The notes: generated by a model from the sequence alone, not told the origin. A stretch of DNA of 31,128 bases from an uncultured beta proteobacterium (GCA_903885415.1 CAISIP010000048.1:1-31128), one strand, 5' to 3'. Shown: positions 16,410 to 25,412, counted from the first letter of the stretch. A program made the numbers and translations.

Positions 16410-18665
16410 ATTTCCAAGTCCAATAGGGGGCGCAATGGCGCCCTCGTGGCACTGATGGCAGCATGCTTGCTGGCATCAGGCAACGCCCGCGCGCTGGCAT
16501 TGGGACGGGTCACCGTGCAGTCGGCCCTGGGCGATCCGCTGCGCGCTGAGATCGAACTTGCCGACATCAATTCGGCAGAAGCCGCCACCATCCAACCAGC
16601 GATTGCGTTGCCCGATGCCTTCAAGGCAGCGGGCTTCGATTACAACGCTGCGCTCGCCGGCGCGCAACTCAGCCTGCAGCGCCACCCGGACGGCCGCGCC
16701 TTCTTGCGGCTGAGCAGCGACCGATCGGTGTCCGAGCCGGTGGTCGAGTTGATCGTCGACATCCGCTGGGCCAGCGGACGCATCGTTCGCGACTACACCC
16801 TGCTGTTCGACCCGCCCAGCATGCGTGCGCCGACTGCACCGCTTCTGCCGCAGGTTGCAGCAGAAACGACGCTAACAGCGCCGTCGCCAGCCATCGCGGG
16901 CGCTCTGGCACCGGCCAGCGCCGCGCCAGCCGACGCGGCGCGCCAATCCGGTGTGCCGGGCGAAGCGCAGCGCGTCAGGGTGAGGGCAGGCGATAGCGCC
17001 AGCATGATCGCGCTCGCGTCCAAGCCCGCGCAGGTTTCTCTGGATCAAATGCTGGTCGCCATGCTGCGCGGCAACGCCGATGCCTTTGTCGACGGCAATC
17101 CCAACCGGCTAAGGGCCGGGGCGTTATTGACAATTCCCGCAGCCGAACAGGCGCTGGCAATTGCGCCGGAGGAAGCAAGGCAAACCATCGTCGCGCAAAG
17201 CCGCGACTTCGACGCATACCGGGCCCGCCTGGCGGGCAACGCGCCGAACCTGTCCATGGACACTGCGCAGCGCACGGCGTCGGGGTCGATACAGACCCGA
17301 GTCGAGGAGAAGAAGGCGGCCGCACTGTCCCCCGACAAACTGACCCTTTCCACCGGAACGGTGGCGCTCAAGGGCTCCGAAGAACAAGTCGCACAGGACA
17401 AGACCAGCAAGGATGCCGCGCGGCGTCAGGCCGAACTGGCGCAAAACATCAAGGATCTGGCGAGCATCGGAGCTGCAACGGCGACTCCCGCAGCCAGTCT
17501 TTCCGCCTCGTCGGACCCCCCCCCACCATCTGTGCCAGCGGCGTCTTCTGCTTCGGCGGCCGATACAACAGCAGCGGTGCCGGCGGCGCCTGTACTGCAA
17601 GCGGCCATCGGCGCGTCGGCGGCGACAGCAGCAGCGCTCCCCAAGCCGGGACTGCTGAACACCCTGATAGAAAGCCAGGACATACTGGTCGCAGCGGGCG
17701 GGCTGCTAGCCCTTCTGACGGCGCTGGGTCTGTACCGAGTCCGCCAGCGCAGGCGCACGGCCAACTCGGCCGATTCCATGCTTGAAAGCCGGATGGGGCA
17801 AGACTCCTTCTTCGATGCCAGCGGGGGACAGCGTGTGGACACCCGCGACGAGGGCGCCGCAGCATCGGCGCTGGCCTACTCGCCCAGCGAGCTGGACGCC
17901 GCCGAAGAGGTAGACCCGGTGGCAGAAGCCGAGGTCTATCTGGCCTATGGCCGGGATACGCAGGCCGAGGAGATCCTGACACAGGCGCTGCGAACCCACT
18001 ATGGTCGGATCGCGGTACATCAGAAGCTGCTCGATATCTACGCGCTTCGGCGCGACCAGAAAGCCTTTGAACAGATGGCGCGACAGGCCTTCGAACTGGC
18101 TGGCGACCACGGCCAGGACTGGGAACGCATCTGCGCGCAGGGTATGGCCCTCGACCCGGGCAACCCGCTTTACCACGCGCGGCCGGGGGAACCCGCACCC
18201 ATGGAGACGACGGATCTAGATCTAGACCTGGATTTCTCAATCGACGAACAGTCAGCAGCGCCACCGCCGGGGCCCGGGCAGACGGCCGCCAGCCCGGCGG
18301 CGCCTAGTGCCGCGGCGGATTTCGATCCGGAACCGACGCCCTCGGTAGCCAGTGCCCAGGAGCTGGCGGCACTTGGTCTGGAGTCGCTCGAGTCGGGCGT
18401 GCAGGACGCTAGTCTGGTGAAAGTGTCGCCCGGCGACGCAGTTGCGCCGCGTTTCGATTTTGGCTCGCTGTCCCTGGAACTCGAGCCGCTCGAAGCCGAG
18501 GAGACCCATGCCGATGATGCGCTGGCGACCAAATTGGCCCTGGCTGAAGAATTCGTCGCCATTGGGGATCGGCAGGGCGCCCGCGCCCTGATTGAGGAGG
18601 TCCTGGCCGAGGCATCGGGCGACATGCTGGCGCGGGCACGGCGCGCGCTCGGCGCGCTGGACTGA
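16407..18665 (+). CDS. fimV: FimV-family polar hub protein with LysM and TPR-like domains
   Basis: FimV proteins sit at the cell pole in the inner membrane and organise type IV pilus, twitching and second-messenger functions. This one has 752 residues. The parts in order are: a signal peptide (about 1-31), the conserved N-terminal domain (LGRVTVQSALGDPLRAEIEL onward, to about 135), a periplasmic LysM domain (about 189-245, with VRAGDSASMIALA and NRLRAGALLTIP), an Ala/Ser/Pro-rich linker, one membrane helix (about 424-443), then a cytoplasmic part with a TPR-like segment (AEVYLAYGRDTQAEEILTQA) and the C-terminal FimV helix pair (LALAEEFVAIGDRQGARALI). An acidic DLDLDLDF stretch lies before the C-terminal domain. 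No pilus genes are nearby; the position between asd and truA is usual in Burkholderiales. Confidence 0.92.
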   Translation: MISKSNRGRNGALVALMAACLLASGNARALALGRVTVQSALGDPLRAEIELADINSAEAATIQPAIALPDAFKAAGFDYNAALAGAQLSLQRHPDGRAFLRLSSDRSVSEPVVELIVDIRWASGRIVRDYTLLFDPPSMRAPTAPLLPQVAAETTLTAPSPAIAGALAPASAAPADAARQSGVPGEAQRVRVRAGDSASMIALASKPAQVSLDQMLVAMLRGNADAFVDGNPNRLRAGALLTIPAAEQALAIAPEEARQTIVAQSRDFDAYRARLAGNAPNLSMDTAQRTASGSIQTRVEEKKAAALSPDKLTLSTGTVALKGSEEQVAQDKTSKDAARRQAELAQNIKDLASIGAATATPAASLSASSDPPPPSVPAASSASAADTTAAVPAAPVLQAAIGASAATAAALPKPGLLNTLIESQDILVAAGGLLALLTALGLYRVRQRRRTANSADSMLESRMGQDSFFDASGGQRVDTRDEGAAASALAYSPSELDAAEEVDPVAEAEVYLAYGRDTQAEEILTQALRTHYGRIAVHQKLLDIYALRRDQKAFEQMARQAFELAGDHGQDWERICAQGMALDPGNPLYHARPGEPAPMETTDLDLDLDFSIDEQSAAPPPGPGQTAASPAAPSAAADFDPEPTPSVASAQELAALGLESLESGVQDASLVKVSPGDAVAPRFDFGSLSLELEPLEAEETHADDALATKLALAEEFVAIGDRQGARALIEEVLAEASGDMLARARRALGALD

Positions 18666-18706
18666 CGGGGCCGGCGCTTGTCATCGCCGCGCAGCGGAGT
18701 CGGCCG

Positions 18707-19489
18707 ATGAGGATGGCGCTGGGCGTCAGTTACAACGGCCGCGCCTATCAGGGCTGGCAAAGCCAGGCTTCGGGCCAGACGGTGCAGGACGAAATCGAGT
18801 CCGCGTTATCCAGGTTGGCGATGCACCGGGTCTCGACGCTGTGCGCAGGCCGTACCGACGCCGGCGTGCACGCACTGATGCAGGTGATTCATTTCGACAC
18901 CGAGACCCGGCGTCTGCCAGTGTCCTGGGTTCGGGGAACCAACGCGTCGCTGCCACGCGATATTGCCGTCGAATGGGCGGTGCAGGTACCGAGCGACTTT
19001 CATTGCCGCGCCAGCGCAGTGGCGAGGCGCTACCGCTATGTGCTGCTGCAGTCCCCGGTGCGGCCCAGCGTCGACGCCGGTCGCGTCGGATGGGTGATGC
19101 GCCCCCTGGCATTGCAGCCGATGCAGCAGGCCTGCAGCGCGTTGATCGGCAAGCACGACTTCAGTTCCTTTCGCGCGGCGGCCTGCCAGGCGCTGTCAGC
19201 GGTCAAGCACATGCAGCGCATCGAGATATCGCAGCGCGGCGACTGTTGGTGCTTCGAATTCGAGGCCAACGCATTCCTGCACCACATGATCCGCAACATC
19301 ATGGGTTGCCTGATCGCCATTGGCCAGGGAAAGCGCCCGCCGCAGTGGATCGGCGAGGTGCTCGCGGCGCACAACCGCAAGGCCGCAGCCCCCACGTTTT
19401 CGCCCGATGGCCTGTACTTCCTGGGTCCGCGATACGACCCGCAGTGGGGCCTGCCGGATCGCACGCCCGCTTATGATGCGCTGCCATGA
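18707..19489 (+). CDS. truA: tRNA pseudouridine(38-40) synthase
   Basis: TruA converts uridines 38-40 of the anticodon stem-loop of many tRNAs to pseudouridine. The 260-residue protein shows the catalytic Asp51 in CAGRTDAGVHAL, the N-terminal GVSYNGRAYQGWQSQ, and conserved segments DFHCRASAVARRYRYVL and FEANAFLHHMIRNIMGCL. The ATG at 18707 follows a GGAG; a second in-frame ATG two codons later is an alternative start. Its TGA overlaps the trpF ATG by four bases, so the two are translationally coupled; truA next to trpF is a common proteobacterial arrangement. Confidence 0.96.
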   Translation: MRMALGVSYNGRAYQGWQSQASGQTVQDEIESALSRLAMHRVSTLCAGRTDAGVHALMQVIHFDTETRRLPVSWVRGTNASLPRDIAVEWAVQVPSDFHCRASAVARRYRYVLLQSPVRPSVDAGRVGWVMRPLALQPMQQACSALIGKHDFSSFRAAACQALSAVKHMQRIEISQRGDCWCFEFEANAFLHHMIRNIMGCLIAIGQGKRPPQWIGEVLAAHNRKAAAPTFSPDGLYFLGPRYDPQWGLPDRTPAYDALP

Positions 19490-20217
19490 CATCCTTGTGC
19501 ACCCCCTCGACGGAAAACCAGCGCACCCGGGTGAAGATTTGCGGCCTGACGCGTGAACAGGATGTGGATGCCGCTGTTGCCGCCGGAGCCGACGCGGTGG
19601 GCTTTGTGCTTTACGAAAAAAGCGCGCGCTTCGTCACCATCGAACGCGCCGTCCAACTGGCGCGGCGACTGCCACCCTTCGTCAGCCCGGTGCTGCTATT
19701 TGTCAACGCCGGGGTAGGTGAAGTCATCGCTTGTTGCGACAGGCTAGCGAACGCCGTCGTGCAGTTTCATGGCGACGAAAGCCCGCAACATTGCCTGGCG
19801 GCCACACGCGGCGGGTTGCGGCCCTTCCTGCGCGTTGCCCGCATTCCAGCCGGCGGCGGCGGTGCGGATTTCGATCTCGTAAAATACGCCCAAATCTACT
19901 GTGCCGCTCAGGCCATTTTGCTCGACGCCGAAGTCGACGGCTATGGAGGTGGCGGCAAGACATTCAATTGGACCATCCTGCCCCCAGTCGTCGGATCTCA
20001 CCTCGTCTTAAGTGGTGGACTTACGTCTGCAAACGTGGGCGACGGCATATTGCAATTGCGGCCGCGCTGTAAGACGCTGACCGTCGATGTCAGTTCCGGT
20101 GTCGAACTCTCCAGGGGAATCAAAGACGCCGGCAAGATCCATCAATTCGTAGCCGCGGTGCGCGCGGCCGACGCCCACATCACAAGAACACACCATGCAA
20201 CCGTACCATCAGCCTGA
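19486..20217 (+). CDS. trpF: Phosphoribosylanthranilate isomerase
   Basis: TrpF isomerises N-(5-phosphoribosyl)anthranilate to CdRP in tryptophan biosynthesis. This TIM-barrel protein of 243 residues has the catalytic Cys19 in VKICGLTREQDVDA and the general-acid Asp147 in ILLDAEVDGYGGGGKTFNW, with phosphate-binding loops LSGGLTSANV and VDVSSGVE. It starts inside the truA stop (ATGA) and its last 23 bases overlap the start of trpB. The N-terminus is about 12 residues longer than in the shortest family members, and the C-terminal tail (about 20 residues) runs into the trpB overlap. Confidence 0.96.
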   Translation: MTSLCTPSTENQRTRVKICGLTREQDVDAAVAAGADAVGFVLYEKSARFVTIERAVQLARRLPPFVSPVLLFVNAGVGEVIACCDRLANAVVQFHGDESPQHCLAATRGGLRPFLRVARIPAGGGGADFDLVKYAQIYCAAQAILLDAEVDGYGGGGKTFNWTILPPVVGSHLVLSGGLTSANVGDGILQLRPRCKTLTVDVSSGVELSRGIKDAGKIHQFVAAVRAADAHITRTHHATVPSA

Positions 20218-21490
20218 CGCCAGTGGCCACTTCGGCAAGTATGGCGGCAGTTTCGTCAGCGAAACCTTGACCCATGCCGTGCAAGAGCTGCGCGACGCGT
20301 ACGCCAGATACCAGCACGACCCCGAGTTCATCGCCGAATTCAATTACGAACTGGCGCACTTCGTCGGCCGACCCTCGCCGATCTACCACGCAGCGCGCAT
20401 GAGCCGCGAGCAGGCGGGCGCCCAAATCTACCTGAAACGCGAAGACCTCAATCACACCGGCGCGCACAAAATCAACAACACAATCGGGCAGGCGATGCTA
20501 GCGAGGCGCATGGGCAAGCCGCGGATCATCGCCGAGACAGGCGCTGGCCAACACGGCGTCGCGACCGCGACGATCTGCGCGCGCTACGGGCTTGAATGCG
20601 TGGTCTATATGGGCAGCGAAGACATCAAGCGCCAAAGTCCCAATGTGTACCGCATGAAGCTGCTCGGCGCGACCGTGGTGCCGGTCGACAGCGGCAGCCG
20701 AACGCTCAAGGACGCTCTCAACGAAGCCATGCGCGACTGGGTCGCCAATGTCGACAACACCTTTTATATCATTGGAACGGTGGCCGGACCGCATCCCTAC
20801 CCGATGATGGTGCGCGACTTTCAAAGCGTGATCGGACGGGAATGCCTGCGGCAAATGCCGCAGATGCTCGCGCAACAGGGATGTCATGCAAGCCAGCCCG
20901 ACGCGGTGCTCGCCTGCGTGGGTGGCGGCAGCAACGCGATGGGGATCTTCCATCCCTACATCGCGCACCCTCAAACGCGCCTGATTGGCGTGGAGGCCGC
21001 GGGCGAAGGGCTCGACAGCGGCAAGCACTCCGCGTCGTTGCAGCGCGGCAGCCCGGGCGTGCTGCACGGCAACCGCACCTATGTCCTGCAGGACGACAAC
21101 GGGCAGGTAACCGAGACGCACAGCATCAGCGCCGGCCTGGACTACCCCGGCGTCGGTCCCGAACACGCTTGGCTCAAGGACATCGGCCGCGCAGAGTATG
21201 TGGGCGTCACCGACGCGCAGGCGCTGTCGGCATTTCACTATTTGTGCCGCACCGAAGGCATCATTCCGGCGCTTGAGTCCAGCCATGCAGTGGCCTACGC
21301 GATGGAACTGGCAAGGCAGATGCGGCCTGACCAGGCGATTCTGGTCAACCTCTCGGGGCGCGGCGACAAGGACATCGGCACCGTCGCCGACCTCAGCAAC
21401 GCCGACTTCTACTGCCGACCGAGTTGCCAGGGACAGGGCGTTAAGGGCGTCGCCACGCTACCGATCAAGCTCGCCGGAGCGCGCGCATGA
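20195..21490 (+). CDS. trpB: Tryptophan synthase beta subunit
   Basis: TrpB joins indole and serine in a PLP-dependent reaction, within the alpha2-beta2 complex with TrpA. The 431-residue length is typical of the beta-proteobacterial TrpB1 type. The PLP lysine is Lys92 in HTGAHKINNTIGQA; the phosphate-binding loop is VGGGSNAMG, and the serine/indole site shows ETGAGQHGVAT. The N-terminal GHFGKYGGSFVSETL is standard. It overlaps trpF by 23 bp and trpA by 4 bp (ATGA), so trpF, trpB and trpA are translated as a coupled set. The other trp genes (E, G, D, C) are not in the window. Confidence 0.98.
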   Translation: MQPYHQPDASGHFGKYGGSFVSETLTHAVQELRDAYARYQHDPEFIAEFNYELAHFVGRPSPIYHAARMSREQAGAQIYLKREDLNHTGAHKINNTIGQAMLARRMGKPRIIAETGAGQHGVATATICARYGLECVVYMGSEDIKRQSPNVYRMKLLGATVVPVDSGSRTLKDALNEAMRDWVANVDNTFYIIGTVAGPHPYPMMVRDFQSVIGRECLRQMPQMLAQQGCHASQPDAVLACVGGGSNAMGIFHPYIAHPQTRLIGVEAAGEGLDSGKHSASLQRGSPGVLHGNRTYVLQDDNGQVTETHSISAGLDYPGVGPEHAWLKDIGRAEYVGVTDAQALSAFHYLCRTEGIIPALESSHAVAYAMELARQMRPDQAILVNLSGRGDKDIGTVADLSNADFYCRPSCQGQGVKGVATLPIKLAGARA

Positions 21491-22329
21491 GCCGCATCGC
21501 AGTTGCGCTGGCCGCGCTCAAGCAGCGCCGGCGCACGGCGCTGATTCCCTATGTCACAGCCGGCTTTCCCTTTGCTGACATCACGCCGCGCCTGATGCAT
21601 GCGATGGTTGCAGCTGGCGCCGATGTGATCGAGCTCGGTGTTCCGTTTTCCGACCCCAGCGCAGACGGTGCGGTGATCCAAAAGGCCGGGGACCGGGCGC
21701 TGGCGGCCGGCGTCGGCATGGTGCAGGTGCTGGAGATGGTGCGCGAATTCCGAACCAGCGACACCGCGACGCCAGTGGTCCTGATGGGTTACGCCAACCC
21801 CATTGAGCGCTACGACCAGCGCCATCCCTGCGCGGACGGACAGAGCGCTTTTGTGCGCGACGCCGCGCGGGCCGGTGTGGATGGCGTTCTGGTCGTCGAT
21901 TACCCGCCCGAGGAGTGTGTCGCTTTTGCAGCCGACCTAAAGGCCCACGCCATGGACTTGATATTCCTGCTGGCCCCCACCAGCACCGACGCCCGCATGG
22001 CGCAGGTGGCGCAGGTGGCCAGCGGCTATGTCTACTATGTGTCGCTCAAGGGCGTCACCGGCGCCGGCACGCTGGACACCGGGGCCGTGGAAGCGATGCT
22101 GCCGCGCATCCGCCGCCACGTGCAGATACCGGTGGGCGTGGGCTTCGGTATCCGCGACGCCGAATCTGCTTGCGCGGTCGCCAAAGTGGCCGACGCGGTG
22201 GTCATCGGAAGCCGGATCATCCAACTGATCGCAGACCAGGCACCCGAACCGGCTATTGCCGCGGCCGGCGAATTTCTGGCTGGCATCCGGCAAGCGCTGG
22301 ACGCGCAGTCGCTGACATTGAACGCTTGA
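21487..22329 (+). CDS. trpA: Tryptophan synthase alpha subunit
   Basis: TrpA cleaves indole-3-glycerol phosphate to indole, which is channelled to TrpB. The 280-residue TIM barrel retains the catalytic Glu49 in VIELGVPFSDPSADG and Asp60 in the same stretch, and the phosphate-binding GVGFGIRDAES near the C-terminus. It starts within the trpB stop codon. A central insertion (YDQRHPCADGQSAFVRDA) is a little longer than in E. coli, but key residues are intact. accD begins 17 bp downstream. Confidence 0.97.
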   Translation: MSRIAVALAALKQRRRTALIPYVTAGFPFADITPRLMHAMVAAGADVIELGVPFSDPSADGAVIQKAGDRALAAGVGMVQVLEMVREFRTSDTATPVVLMGYANPIERYDQRHPCADGQSAFVRDAARAGVDGVLVVDYPPEECVAFAADLKAHAMDLIFLLAPTSTDARMAQVAQVASGYVYYVSLKGVTGAGTLDTGAVEAMLPRIRRHVQIPVGVGFGIRDAESACAVAKVADAVVIGSRIIQLIADQAPEPAIAAAGEFLAGIRQALDAQSLTLNA

Positions 22330-22346
22330 GTCAAAGGAGACAGTGC

Positions 22347-23219
22347 ATGAGCTGGCTTGAAAAACTGCTGCCGCCAAGAATCCAGCACACCGACCCAGCA
22401 GGTCGACGCACCATCCCCGAAGGGCTGTGGATCAAGTGCCCGAGTTGCGAGACCGTGCTCTACAAGACCGATCTGGAGCAGAACCAAAATGTGTGTCCGA
22501 CCTGCAGCCATCACCACCGTATTTCCGCGCGCTCCCGGCTGAACTTCTTTCTGGACAACGAGGGACGTTTCGAGATCGGCCAGGAAGTACTGCCGGTCGA
22601 TGTGCTGAAATTCAAGGACAGTCGCAAGTACCCCGAGCGTCTGAAGGAGGCGATGGACAACACCGGCGAGACCGACGCGCTGATCGTCATGGGCGGCGCG
22701 GTCCACAATATCAGCCTGGTAGCGGCCTGCTTCGAATTCGACTTCATGGGCGGCAGCATGGGGTCGGTGGTCGGCGAGCGCTTCGTTCGCGGCGTCGAAA
22801 CCGCGGTCGAACAAAAACTGCCTTTCGTCTGCTTCACCGCGACCGGTGGAGCGCGGATGCAAGAGGGCCTTCTCAGCCTGATGCAGATGGCCAAGACCAA
22901 TGCCGCGCTGACGCGGCTGGCCAAAAAACGGCTGCCGTTTGTCAGCGTGCTGACCGATCCGACCACGGGCGGCGTGAGTGCGAGTTTTGCCTTCATGGGC
23001 GACATCGTGATCGCCGAACCCAAGGCGCTGATCTGCTTTGCCGGGCCGCGCGTGATCGAATCCACGCTGCGCGTCACCTTGCCGCCGGGTTTTCAGCGCG
23101 CAGAGTTCTTACAGGAAAAGGGCGCTATCGACTTTGTGAGCGACCGCCGCGACCTGCGCAAGGCGATCGCCAACGCACTGGCCATGCTGCTGCGCCAACC
23201 CGCTGACGCCGTCGTCTAG
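22347..23219 (+). CDS. accD: Acetyl-CoA carboxylase carboxyltransferase subunit beta
   Basis: AccD, with AccA, transfers the carboxyl group from biotin to acetyl-CoA, the first committed step of fatty acid synthesis. It has 290 residues. The N-terminal zinc ribbon is intact: Cys31 and Cys34 in IKCPSCETVLY and Cys50 and Cys53 in NVCPTCSHHH. The crotonase-like domain shows FTATGGARMQEGLLSLMQM and DPTTGGVSASFAFMGD. The frame is open much further upstream inside trpA, but the ATG at 22347 with AAGGAGA eight bases before it gives the normal MSWLEKLLPP start. It is the last gene of the rightward run and converges on yggT with only 20 bp between stops. Confidence 0.97.
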   Translation: MSWLEKLLPPRIQHTDPAGRRTIPEGLWIKCPSCETVLYKTDLEQNQNVCPTCSHHHRISARSRLNFFLDNEGRFEIGQEVLPVDVLKFKDSRKYPERLKEAMDNTGETDALIVMGGAVHNISLVAACFEFDFMGGSMGSVVGERFVRGVETAVEQKLPFVCFTATGGARMQEGLLSLMQMAKTNAALTRLAKKRLPFVSVLTDPTTGGVSASFAFMGDIVIAEPKALICFAGPRVIESTLRVTLPPGFQRAEFLQEKGAIDFVSDRRDLRKAIANALAMLLRQPADAVV

Positions 23220-23230
23220 CCGCCGACCCC

Positions 23231-23251
23231 GCCGCGGGCTTAGCCCACGGC
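23231..23251. terminator. Bidirectional hairpin between convergent accD and yggT
   Basis: GCCGCGGGC (23231-23239) and GCCCACGGC (23243-23251) form a 9-bp stem with one imperfect pair around a 3-nt loop. The mismatch is C-A in the accD-sense RNA and a tolerated U-G in the yggT-sense RNA. The yggT stop codon forms the loop. There is no T-run, so termination strength is uncertain, but the position between two convergent stops is what one expects of a shared terminator. Confidence 0.45.
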
Positions 23252-23800
23252 GCCGAAATGCAGTCCCTGCAGGATGATGGACGCGATCTGCAGCAACACC
23301 AGCAGCGCCAAAGGCGACAGGTCAACCCCGCCGACGAGCGGAATAAAACGGCGAATCGGCGCCAGTAGCGGCGACACCAGGCGATCGACAATGTCGGCCA
23401 TCGGTGAATGCGCATGGACCCAGGACAGCAAGGCGAAAACAATCACCAGCCCGCTCAGCGCCGACAACGCCATGCCGGCAAGGCCAAATAGCGCCGCGAG
23501 CGGCATCTGCGCCGCAGGCCCATGCGCGCCAGCGAGCAGCCATAACAGCACGACCTTGACCAGTTCCAGCAGGTACGCGGCAACCAGACTCGCGCTGTCC
23601 CACCGGCCCACCGGGGCAACGATACGGCGCAGCGGAAGCACCAGCCAGTCGCTCAACGCGAAAATGAAAGGGCCGAAGGGATTTCCGGATCGCGCCGAAA
23701 GTCCGACCCGGTGGTATTGCATGTAAAGGCGCAGCAGACAGGCGCTGCAAACTAGGCCAACGCCGACTTGCAGCAGCAGATTGAAGATTTGGGCAAGCAT
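23240..23800 (-). CDS. YggT-family integral membrane protein
   Basis: This 186-residue inner-membrane protein has two YGGT repeats. Each holds a hydrophobic helix followed by the motif region seen as NPFGPFIFALSDWLVLPLRR and DIVDRLVSPLLAPIRRFIPL. I count about four membrane segments (near residues 3-25, 73-95, 102-130 and 158-180). Family members are linked to osmotic tolerance and to division or photosystem assembly in various organisms, but the molecular role is unsettled. The frame is open far upstream into lysS; the ATG at 23800 gives the typical MLAQIFNLLLQVG start. It stands alone, convergent with accD and divergent from lysS. Confidence 0.9.
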   Translation of the reverse strand: MLAQIFNLLLQVGVGLVCSACLLRLYMQYHRVGLSARSGNPFGPFIFALSDWLVLPLRRIVAPVGRWDSASLVAAYLLELVKVVLLWLLAGAHGPAAQMPLAALFGLAGMALSALSGLVIVFALLSWVHAHSPMADIVDRLVSPLLAPIRRFIPLVGGVDLSPLALLVLLQIASIILQGLHFGAVG

Positions 23801-23832
23801 GGCGGATCGGGAGTTGTGCTGTCGCGATAATA

Positions 23833-23853
23833 GTGGCAGTTGGCGACTGCCAC
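23833..23853. repeat. 8-bp inverted repeat in the yggT-lysS divergent region
   Basis: GTGGCAGT (23833-23840) and ACTGCCAC (23846-23853) are perfect inverted repeats around a 5-nt centre, in the 73-bp gap between the two divergent starts. GATAAT (23826-23831, plus strand) and TATTAT (23832-23827, minus strand) adjoin it and could serve as -10 elements for lysS and yggT, but I find no convincing -35. It may be an operator or a leader stem in the lysS mRNA. Confidence 0.4.
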
Positions 23854-23873
23854 ATTCTTTCCCCATTCGCTCC

Positions 23874-25412
23874 ATGTCCGACCATCTAAATCCAGAAATC
23901 CAATTCGACGAAAACCAGCTTATCGCCGAGCGTCGCGAAAAGCTCAAACTCCTACGCCAGCGCGAAGCAGATGGACTGGGCCCCGCCTTTCCCAACGACT
24001 TCAAGCCCAGCCACCAGGCAGGCGCACTGGCGGCGGCACACGCCGCGCATGGTGCTGAGGAACTCGACGGCCAGCAGCACAGCGTGCGCATGGCGGGTCG
24101 GATGATGCTCAAGCGCGTGATGGGCAAGGCCAGCTTCGCGACACTGCAAGACGGTTCTGGCCGTATGCAGATCTACATAAAGGCAGAGGAACTGGGCGCC
24201 GAGCTCTACGACCGCTTCAAGCACTGGGACCTTGGCGACATCGTCGGCGTCGAGGGTCGCATGTTCAGGACCCGCACCGGCGAGTTGTCGATCCATGCCA
24301 CGAACCTGCGCCTGCTGACCAAGAGCCTGCGCCCAATGCCCGACAAGTTCCACGGCATGCACGACCAGGAAATGAAGTACCGGCAGCGCTATGTCGACAT
24401 GATGACCGACGAGTCGACGCGCAAGCGCTTCCTCGCGCGCAGCCGCGCGGTCAGTGCCATGCGCGAATTCATGGTCGGGCATGGTTTCCTGGAAGTCGAA
24501 ACGCCAATGCTGCACCCGATTCCGGGCGGTGCAAATGCGCGCCCCTTCAGCACGCACCATAACGCACTCGACCAACAGATGTACCTCCGGATCGCGCCCG
24601 AGTTGTACCTCAAACGGCTGATCGTCGGCGGCTTCGAAAGGGTTTTCGAAATCAATCGTAGCTTTCGCAACGAAGGCATCTCGATGCGCCACAACCCCGA
24701 ATTCACCATGATGGAGTTCTACGCTGCCTACTGGGACTATGAAGACCTGATGGCTTTCACCGAAGAACTGGTGCGCGATGCAGCCCGCAAGTCCACCGGC
24801 AGCCTGCAGCTGAGCTACGCTGGCAAGGCGGTTGACCTGGAGCCGGCTTTCGAAAGGCTTAGTATTTTGCAGGCGATCGACAAGTACACCGGCGCCGGCG
24901 CCGGTGCGTACGACGCTGGCTGGCTGATGGACGCACTGCGCAAGAGCGGAAAATCCGAAAAGGAACACAAGCTTTCGCAGCGCAGCCTGGCGAACCTTCA
25001 GGTGATGTACTTCGAGGAAATGGTCGAGGACAAGCTCTGGCAGCCGACTTTTATTTGCGAGCATCCGGTTGAGATATCGCCGCTGGCGCGCGCCAGCGAC
25101 AGTCGTCCCGAAGTCGCCGAGCGCTTTGAGCTCTACATCACCGGGCGCGAATTCGGAAACGGTTTTAGCGAACTCAACGACGCCGAGGTTCAGGCAGCAC
25201 GGTTCCAGGCGCAAGTGAACGCCAAGGACAGCGGCGACGACGAAGCGATGTTTTTCGACCACGACTTTGTCCGTGCGCTCGAATACGGAATGCCACCCAC
25301 CGGGGGGTGTGGCGTCGGCATCGACCGCCTGATGATGCTGCTGACCGGCAGCGCCAGCATCCGCGATGTGATCCTGTTCCCGGCCCTGCGCCGCGAAAGC
25401 CACGAGAGCTGA
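23874..25412 (+). CDS. lysS: Lysine--tRNA ligase, class II
   Basis: LysS charges tRNA-Lys in the cytoplasm. The 512-residue protein has an N-terminal OB-fold anticodon-binding domain (about residues 65-175, VRMAGRMMLKRVMGKASFAT) and a class II catalytic domain: motif 2 is in FEINRSFRNEGISMRHNPEF and motif 3 is GCGVGIDRLMMLLTG. The open frame runs back to 23781, but the ATG at 23874 gives the usual MSDHLNPEIQFDENQL start; a ribosome site is not evident. It is a single-gene unit, divergent from yggT and convergent with nagZ, with 21 bp between stops and no clear terminator there. Confidence 0.97.
   Translation: MSDHLNPEIQFDENQLIAERREKLKLLRQREADGLGPAFPNDFKPSHQAGALAAAHAAHGAEELDGQQHSVRMAGRMMLKRVMGKASFATLQDGSGRMQIYIKAEELGAELYDRFKHWDLGDIVGVEGRMFRTRTGELSIHATNLRLLTKSLRPMPDKFHGMHDQEMKYRQRYVDMMTDESTRKRFLARSRAVSAMREFMVGHGFLEVETPMLHPIPGGANARPFSTHHNALDQQMYLRIAPELYLKRLIVGGFERVFEINRSFRNEGISMRHNPEFTMMEFYAAYWDYEDLMAFTEELVRDAARKSTGSLQLSYAGKAVDLEPAFERLSILQAIDKYTGAGAGAYDAGWLMDALRKSGKSEKEHKLSQRSLANLQVMYFEEMVEDKLWQPTFICEHPVEISPLARASDSRPEVAERFELYITGREFGNGFSELNDAEVQAARFQAQVNAKDSGDDEAMFFDHDFVRALEYGMPPTGGCGVGIDRLMMLLTGSASIRDVILFPALRRESHES

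Noticed and set aside
21915..22346. N-terminal extension of accD reaching back into trpA
   Set aside because: The extension is out of frame with trpA and Arg/Gly-rich. A strong ribosome site and the standard MSWLEKLLPP start are at 22347.
23801..24127. Upstream extension of yggT into lysS on the opposite strand
   Set aside because: The extra 109 residues are shadow sequence of lysS; the family start is at 23800.
23952..25403. 483-codon open frame opposite lysS
   Set aside because: lysS is unambiguous with class II motifs; the reverse frame has no domain or ribosome site.
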